A stretch of 9,820 nucleotides of DNA from Candidatus Poribacteria bacterium (GTDB lineage: Bacteria > Poribacteria > WGA-4E > DTYX01): assembly GCA_012961655.1 (NCBI GenBank), contig DTYX01000112.1, positions 1-9,820 on the forward strand, given 5' to 3'. The notes under the pieces were generated by a model. That model was not told the origin of the DNA. It made no database searches and worked only from the letters and a program-made list of their open reading frames with translations. Positions 5,679 through 9,820 of this stretch are shown here, one piece after another; position 1 is the stretch's first letter, and the number at the start of each line of letters is the position of its first letter. The translations under genes were made by a program, and so were the position numbers.

Positions 5679-7385
5679 GTGTCTCTCGTAACTCTCAACC
5701 ATGTAACCAAATATTATGACCCCGTCCTCATATTGGATGATATCTCCTGGCAGATTTCCCGCGAAGATAGAATTGGATTGATAGGAGCCAACGGAACGGG
5801 TAAGACGACGTTGTTGGAAATCATCGCTGGCATACAGAAGGATTTTATAGGCAAAGTATCGAAGGCGCGCTGGGTTAGAATTGGCTATCTCAGTCAAGAG
5901 CCGAATTTGGATGAAAATAGTAATCTGCGCGATGAGATGTTGAAAATATTTAAGGCACAGCACGATTTGGAAGCTCAAATGGAAGCGGTAGCTGAACAGA
6001 TGGGGCATCCTGACGCCGATACCGAGGCGTTGCTGGAAAAATACGCCCGCTTGCAGGAACAACATGAAGCCGCCGGAGGGTATGATTATGAATATCGGAT
6101 AAATATGGTTCTGGGTGGACTGGGATTTGATTCATCGTATTATGATATGCCCATCGAAGTGTTGAGCGGTGGAGAAAAGAGCCGCGCCGCCCTGGCAAAG
6201 CTGCTGCTGGAAGAACCGGACTTGTTGTTATTGGACGAAGCGACAAACCATCTTGACATAGAAGCAATCGAATGGTTGGAATCCTTCTTAAATAACGACT
6301 ACAAGGGCACAGTCGTAGTCGTCTCCCACGATAGATATTTTCTGGACAAAGTCGCTAAAAAAATAGCGGAACTGAAAGACCATCGTCTAACGGTATATCG
6401 CGGCAATTACAGCGCTTATCTGAGAACCAAAGAGGTAGAGACATTGACGCAAGAACGGAAATACAAACAGCAACAGAAATTGATTGCGCACAACGAAGAA
6501 TTCATCAGACGATACATGGCAGGTCAGCGTAGCAAAGAGGCTAAAGGACGACAGAAGCTTTTAGACCGCATGGAGCGCATCGAAAAACCTAAAAAAGAGA
6601 AAACGATGGCAAAACTTCGATTCACACCCGATATACGCGGCGGCGATGATATTTTGCGCCTGCGCGATGTGAGTAAAAGTTACGGCGACAAAAAGGTTTT
6701 TGAAAACTTAACATTTGATATTTACCGCAAAGATGTCGTGGGCATCATCGGACCCAACGGCGCGGGCAAAACCACGCTGTTTCGGATGATTCTAAGCGAG
6801 GAGCGACCAACTTCGGGAGAATTTTGGGTCGGCTATAATTTGAGTTTTGGATATTATGACCAGGAACACACCGGCTTGAATCTGAACAACACCTTGATTG
6901 ATGAGATCTCTGAACGACGACCCGATTGGACCCCGGAAAAAATTCGCACGTTCCTAGGAAGATTTTTGTTTAGCGGCGATGATGTTTTCAAACGGATATC
7001 AGAGCTGTCAGGCGGCGAACAGAGCCGCATAATGCTCGCTAAGTTACTTTTGCAAAACGCAAATGTGCTGTTGTTGGATGAACCGACTAATCATCTTGAT
7101 ATTCCATCGCGAGAGGTACTGGAGAAAGCGTTGCAGGAATATCCAGCGACAATTCTGGTCATTTCCCACGACAGGTACTTTTTGGATAAACTCGTCAATA
7201 GAGTGCTTGTCTTTGAAAACGGCACAGCTCATTTGCATGAAGGGAATTATACACAATATGAAGAGGAAAAGCTAGACAAGAGGGAATATCAGCAAGAAGA
7301 GAAAAGAGCGGAAAAAACAGAAGCTACACAACCTCGCAAACCTAAGAAGCGCAAAAAACAAGCGCAACGGGCGTATTATGTGTGA
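5679..7385 (+). CDS. ABC-F family ATPase (Uup/YdiF-like)
   Basis: A 568-residue protein with two nucleotide-binding domains and no membrane segments, so a cytoplasmic ABC-F protein rather than a transporter. NBD1 has Walker A GANGTGKTT (36-44), signature LSGGEKSR (162-169), Walker B with catalytic Glu187 (LLLLDEATNHLD) and H-loop SHDRYFL (216-222). NBD2 has GPNGAGKTT (358-366), LSGGEQSR (443-450), LLLDEPTNHLD with Glu468, and SHDRYFL (496-502). Between them lies the charged linker (about 250-310) that reaches the peptidyl-transferase region in studied ABC-Fs. The short coiled-coil arm around 92-136 fits the Uup/YdiF group. The tail (531-568) is strongly charged, with a KPKKRKKQ cluster. Such proteins rescue stalled or drug-blocked ribosomes; whether this one gives resistance is not inferable. 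Start GTG 5679 has AGGAG 8 nt upstream. Confidence 0.94.
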   Translation: MSLVTLNHVTKYYDPVLILDDISWQISREDRIGLIGANGTGKTTLLEIIAGIQKDFIGKVSKARWVRIGYLSQEPNLDENSNLRDEMLKIFKAQHDLEAQMEAVAEQMGHPDADTEALLEKYARLQEQHEAAGGYDYEYRINMVLGGLGFDSSYYDMPIEVLSGGEKSRAALAKLLLEEPDLLLLDEATNHLDIEAIEWLESFLNNDYKGTVVVVSHDRYFLDKVAKKIAELKDHRLTVYRGNYSAYLRTKEVETLTQERKYKQQQKLIAHNEEFIRRYMAGQRSKEAKGRQKLLDRMERIEKPKKEKTMAKLRFTPDIRGGDDILRLRDVSKSYGDKKVFENLTFDIYRKDVVGIIGPNGAGKTTLFRMILSEERPTSGEFWVGYNLSFGYYDQEHTGLNLNNTLIDEISERRPDWTPEKIRTFLGRFLFSGDDVFKRISELSGGEQSRIMLAKLLLQNANVLLLDEPTNHLDIPSREVLEKALQEYPATILVISHDRYFLDKLVNRVLVFENGTAHLHEGNYTQYEEEKLDKREYQQEEKRAEKTEATQPRKPKKRKKQAQRAYYV

Positions 7386-7387
7386 AA

Positions 7388-7431
7388 CGTAAAACGCAAA
7401 ATCTCTTACGAATTACGTTTTACGCATTACG
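7388..7431. repeat. Heptamer repeat patch with inverted arms
   Basis: Four consecutive 7-bp units of form NNTTACG (TCTTACG, AATTACG, TTTTACG, CATTACG) occupy 7404-7431. They are preceded by two inverted units (CGTAAAA, CGCAAAA) at 7388-7401. CGTAAAACG (7388-7396) and CGTTTTACG (7416-7424) are exact 9-bp inverted copies with a 19-nt loop. It lies directly after the ABC-F stop, so it may act as a transcript-end hairpin. The heptamer layout resembles the short tandem repeats scattered between genes in some environmental bacteria. Confidence 0.55.
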
Positions 7432-7490
7432 CTTTGATTCATGATTTGCTAGCAAGATGTAGATAGACTCAACAGTCAAGGAGTTCAATC

Positions 7491-7976
7491 ATGTCAAAGA
7501 AAATTCATACTCGTGAGGAACTTGCCAAGATAATCCGTCAAGCGCAAAGTGAAGGGAAAAAAGTAGCAACAACCAACGGCTGCTTCGACGTACTGCACAT
7601 TGGGCATGTGCGTTATCTACAAGCAGCGCGCAAATTGGGGGATATGCTGATTGTCGCGGTCAACAGCGATTCATCCGTCCGAGCTTTGAAGGGTGAGCCG
7701 CGCCCGCTTGTCCCCGAAGATGAACGCGCGGAGATGCTGGCGGCTTTGGAATGCGTGGATTACGTCACCATTTTTTCAGAATTAGACCCAATCGCGCTGC
7801 TGCTTGAACTGAAACCCGATATCCATGTAAAAGGCGGAGACTATAAATTAGAACAACTTATCGAACGAGAAGCGGTGGAATCTTACGGAGGCAGAGTTGT
7901 CGTCGGATTTAACGTGCCGGGAAAATCTACGACGGACTTGATTAAAAAAATTGTTGAAGGATATATGCATCGGTAA
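7491..7976 (+). CDS. rfaE2: D-glycero-beta-D-manno-heptose 1-phosphate adenylyltransferase
   Basis: This stand-alone 161-residue nucleotidyltransferase corresponds to the C-terminal domain of HldE/RfaE. It makes ADP-heptose from heptose 1-phosphate and ATP, for the LPS inner core. The cytidylyltransferase-type signature is clear: TTNGCFDVLHIGHVRYLQAA (27-46) with His36 and His39 of HxGH. It is followed by VAVNSDSSVRALKG (56-69), RPLVPEDERAEMLAALECVDYV (71-92), KPDIHVKGGDYK (107-118) and the STTDLIKKI end, equivalent to the ISSTxxI loop. AAGGAG lies 8 nt before the ATG. The kinase half (RfaE1/HldA) is not in the window. Other CTP/ATP-dependent glycerol- or ethanolamine-phosphate transferases share the fold, but the combined motifs favour RfaE2. 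Confidence 0.93.
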   Translation: MSKKIHTREELAKIIRQAQSEGKKVATTNGCFDVLHIGHVRYLQAARKLGDMLIVAVNSDSSVRALKGEPRPLVPEDERAEMLAALECVDYVTIFSELDPIALLLELKPDIHVKGGDYKLEQLIEREAVESYGGRVVVGFNVPGKSTTDLIKKIVEGYMHR

Positions 7977-7998
7977 TTTTCAAACTGATAGTAGTCAA

Positions 7999-8034
7999 GC
8001 TCAAATCTGCTTGCGATTGCCGGTTTGTTTGAGC
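7999..8034. terminator. Weak stem between convergent genes, possible terminator
   Basis: GCTCAAA (7999-8005) and TTTGAGC (8028-8034) form a 7-bp stem around a 22-nt loop, and CAAGC/GCTTG (7996-8000, 8009-8013) form an alternative. It sits in the 115-nt gap where rfaE2 and the modular protein gene converge. There is no clear T run, so termination is inferred from position only. Confidence 0.3.
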
Positions 8035-8091
8035 AGAATTGGTACTGAATTAAGCAAAACGAGCGTTTGTAGTAAGGCTTCGGAGAAATTC

Positions 8092-9820
8092 CTATCGCAC
8101 ATTCTTTAATTCGATAACAATATCAAACTTAAAACGTTCCTTGCCTTCAGGCGCCTCGATTTCTCCTTTGAACGCATCTTTAAATGGCAGTTTAATGGGA
8201 CGTTTCATCGAAAAAGCGAAAACTGGATACTTTCCAGGCGGGACATCGTGAATGATGTATTTGCCTTGCGCATCTGTCTCCGCGCTGCCTTGCTGTGAAA
8301 TTACGACAGTTATTCCCTCTATCGGTTTACCATTTTCATCGCGGACCGTTCCAAACACATCGATGCCGCCCGGTTCACCGTAGATAATAGTCGCCGTCTC
8401 TCCGGCTGACAGCTCTACTTTACGAGAGCGGTTATTCCAACTGACGGTATATTTGCCAGGCAGAAGATGTTCAAAAGTGAATCTGCCATCCTCCGATGTC
8501 CGTATGTGCATTTCATGTCTTAGCGGATATTTAGTCTCCTGTTGTACTCCCAACGGTATATCTTCCAAATAGACATGCGCTTGAGATACAGGCTTGCCAT
8601 CCTGAAGCGTCCGTCCATGGACGCTGGCACTCTTTGTCAATCGAATCGGCGCGTTGCCAATCTGTGCGATAGCTACCACAGCAACGCCCGCTTCTGGATG
8701 CGTGATGTATAGATAATCACTCTCTGGCGAGGTTGCGCCGATGGAAAAGCGGCTGTTTAAGTCTGTAAAGGCGGTGGCATATCCTGGTCGGTTGAATTCC
8801 TCATCGTTGGAAACGGTAATGGGATGGTCTTCATTGAATGCCTGCACTCGCGCGTTGAAAACGGGCGTACCTGTAGCATCTGCTACCATCCTACCCTCTA
8901 CGATGATGGGGCGTTGAAGTTTGACGAATACTGTTTTTAATTCGTTCTTCTGCACCGCATGAACTCCGCGTACCACTCCGGGCGCATATCCTTTGGCTCT
9001 TACGAATACATCATAGACTTTGCCCGCTTCATTTGCGAAGTATTCCAGCGTACCATCCGCGCTCTGACGCGATTCGTATCGCGGCTGGAAGACAGTTCGT
9101 CTTCTGGATTCTGGTGACTCTGTCAAAGCCCATTCAAAAGCAGGTATCGCCTGATTTGTCTGCGCGTCCACGACTTTGATTTTTATCTGAAACGCCGATT
9201 TTGAGGTTAACACAAGCGAAAGATTCTGCGCATCTCCCATAACCGCATGTTGTAAGTATGCGGTGTTATATCCGTCTTTGGATGCGTGTAATTGAATTTC
9301 GCCGGCGGGTACATTATTTAGCGTAAATCGCCCTGTTTCATCTGTACGTGTATTCGGAATTAGTGGCAAGTGCCAATTATGAACATACAAGCTGACGAAC
9401 ACATCTTTCAACGGTTTGCCTTCGACATCTGTAACTTTTCCTGAAAGGGTGTATCCTTTCCCCAGGACAAAATCCGCCACGTTATCTTGTCGGTCGGCTG
9501 TGATTTCCTTGAGAGCGGGAGCAAATCCGAGCGCATAAGCTTTAATCTTAGTCGGCATCACCGAATCCGGGATGTTTTTTAATTGATAACGTCCTTGTAA
9601 ATCTGTCTTCACCTTTCCATGAAACCCTGGATACTCCACCGTTGCAAAGGGAATCGGTTTTCCCGATTCATCAGTCACAGTCCCAGAGACGCTATATCCT
9701 TTTTTGAGAACTATATCGGGCGCTTTCACTTCGACGGGGGCTGAGATTTGAATTTGCTGATATTCATGTGCGTAGTCGGGATGGTCTGCCATTATTTCAT
9801 AATTTAAGCGTTGAGGGTCG
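8092..9820 (-). CDS. Multi-module carboxypeptidase-regulatory-like domain protein (5' end beyond window)
   Basis: The frame is open to the right edge (reading DPQRLNYEIM before ATG 9792), so the true start is outside and 9792 is probably an internal Met. The visible 575 residues form about six beta-sandwich modules of the CarboxypepD_reg / Cna-B-like type. Numbered from that Met, they begin near residues 32 (GYSVSGTVTDESGKPI), 112 (GYTLSGKVTDVEGKPL), 201 (FQIKIKVVDA), 295 (PIIVEGRMVADATGTPV), 386 (SASVHGRTLQDGKPV) and 476 (GIDVFGTVRDENGKPI). Several carry the T-D-x-x-G-x-[FY] turn and the [VL]PxGxYxV ending. The third and fourth are longer and more divergent. No catalytic domain, anchor or sorting signal is visible at the C-terminus. 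Such arrays usually belong to secreted or surface proteins, often with a sigma-factor-like or peptidase N-terminus; here the N-terminus is unseen. It ends in TAG 8092, convergent with rfaE2. Confidence 0.87.
   Translation of the reverse strand, partial: DPQRLNYEIMADHPDYAHEYQQIQISAPVEVKAPDIVLKKGYSVSGTVTDESGKPIPFATVEYPGFHGKVKTDLQGRYQLKNIPDSVMPTKIKAYALGFAPALKEITADRQDNVADFVLGKGYTLSGKVTDVEGKPLKDVFVSLYVHNWHLPLIPNTRTDETGRFTLNNVPAGEIQLHASKDGYNTAYLQHAVMGDAQNLSLVLTSKSAFQIKIKVVDAQTNQAIPAFEWALTESPESRRRTVFQPRYESRQSADGTLEYFANEAGKVYDVFVRAKGYAPGVVRGVHAVQKNELKTVFVKLQRPIIVEGRMVADATGTPVFNARVQAFNEDHPITVSNDEEFNRPGYATAFTDLNSRFSIGATSPESDYLYITHPEAGVAVVAIAQIGNAPIRLTKSASVHGRTLQDGKPVSQAHVYLEDIPLGVQQETKYPLRHEMHIRTSEDGRFTFEHLLPGKYTVSWNNRSRKVELSAGETATIIYGEPGGIDVFGTVRDENGKPIEGITVVISQQGSAETDAQGKYIIHDVPPGKYPVFAFSMKRPIKLPFKDAFKGEIEAPEGKERFKFDIVIELKNVR

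Noticed and set aside
5634..6267. Minus-strand ORFs of 143 and 105 codons
   Set aside because: They lie opposite the first nucleotide-binding domain of the ABC-F gene and show no recognisable motifs.
1..9820. CRISPR array, tRNA, rRNA or transposase gene
   Set aside because: No regularly spaced direct repeats of CRISPR size, no tRNA or rRNA signature and no transposase motif were seen on either strand.

Overview
The window looks like a piece of a diderm (LPS-making) bacterial chromosome of moderate GC, probably from an uncultivated lineage. The RfaE2/HldE-type heptose adenylyltransferase suggests an LPS outer membrane. The mix of a non-HemE uroporphyrinogen-decarboxylase-like protein, Uma2 nucleases, small toxin-antitoxin genes and a large multi-domain carboxypeptidase-regulatory-like protein is reminiscent of Poribacteria and similar environmental groups. 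That placement is an impression, not a proof.

Left half, minus strand (read right to left): a decayed patch at 4212-3481 holds a frameshifted hypothetical gene, the C-terminal remnant of a GNAT acetyltransferase, and a small frameshifted gene ending like RelE-family toxins. It is followed by a solitary HicB-type antitoxin (3385-3188) whose end overlaps purE (3197-2652). A 101-bp inverted-repeat element with a cloverleaf-like core (2541-2641) separates purE from tsaE (2440-1973) and tsaB (1976-1281), which overlap by ATGA and make two subunits of the t6A37 tRNA modification machinery. After them come a Uma2-family nuclease (1253-729) and, running off the window edge, a DarT-like ssDNA ADP-ribosyltransferase toxin (633 to beyond 1). 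Its expected partner DarG would lie just outside the window.

Middle: 4213-4482 is a divergent intergenic region with a strong imperfect hairpin and a degenerate ~62-bp duplication.

Right half, plus strand: a URO-D superfamily protein (4483-5577), an ABC-F ATPase (5679-7385), a heptamer-repeat patch (7388-7431) and the heptose-phosphate adenylyltransferase (7491-7976). Converging on these from the right edge is a partial minus-strand gene (8092 to beyond 9820) made of about six carboxypeptidase-regulatory-like beta-sandwich modules.

The housekeeping genes (purE, tsaE, tsaB, ABC-F, rfaE2) are intact. The accessory material (DarT, Uma2, HicB, RelE-like tail, GNAT remnant, palindromes) is interleaved among them. 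I see no tRNA, rRNA, CRISPR array or transposase gene. The most notable item is the edge-truncated DarT gene, a toxin/anti-phage module component that is easy to miss because its frame is open to the window end and has no stop here.
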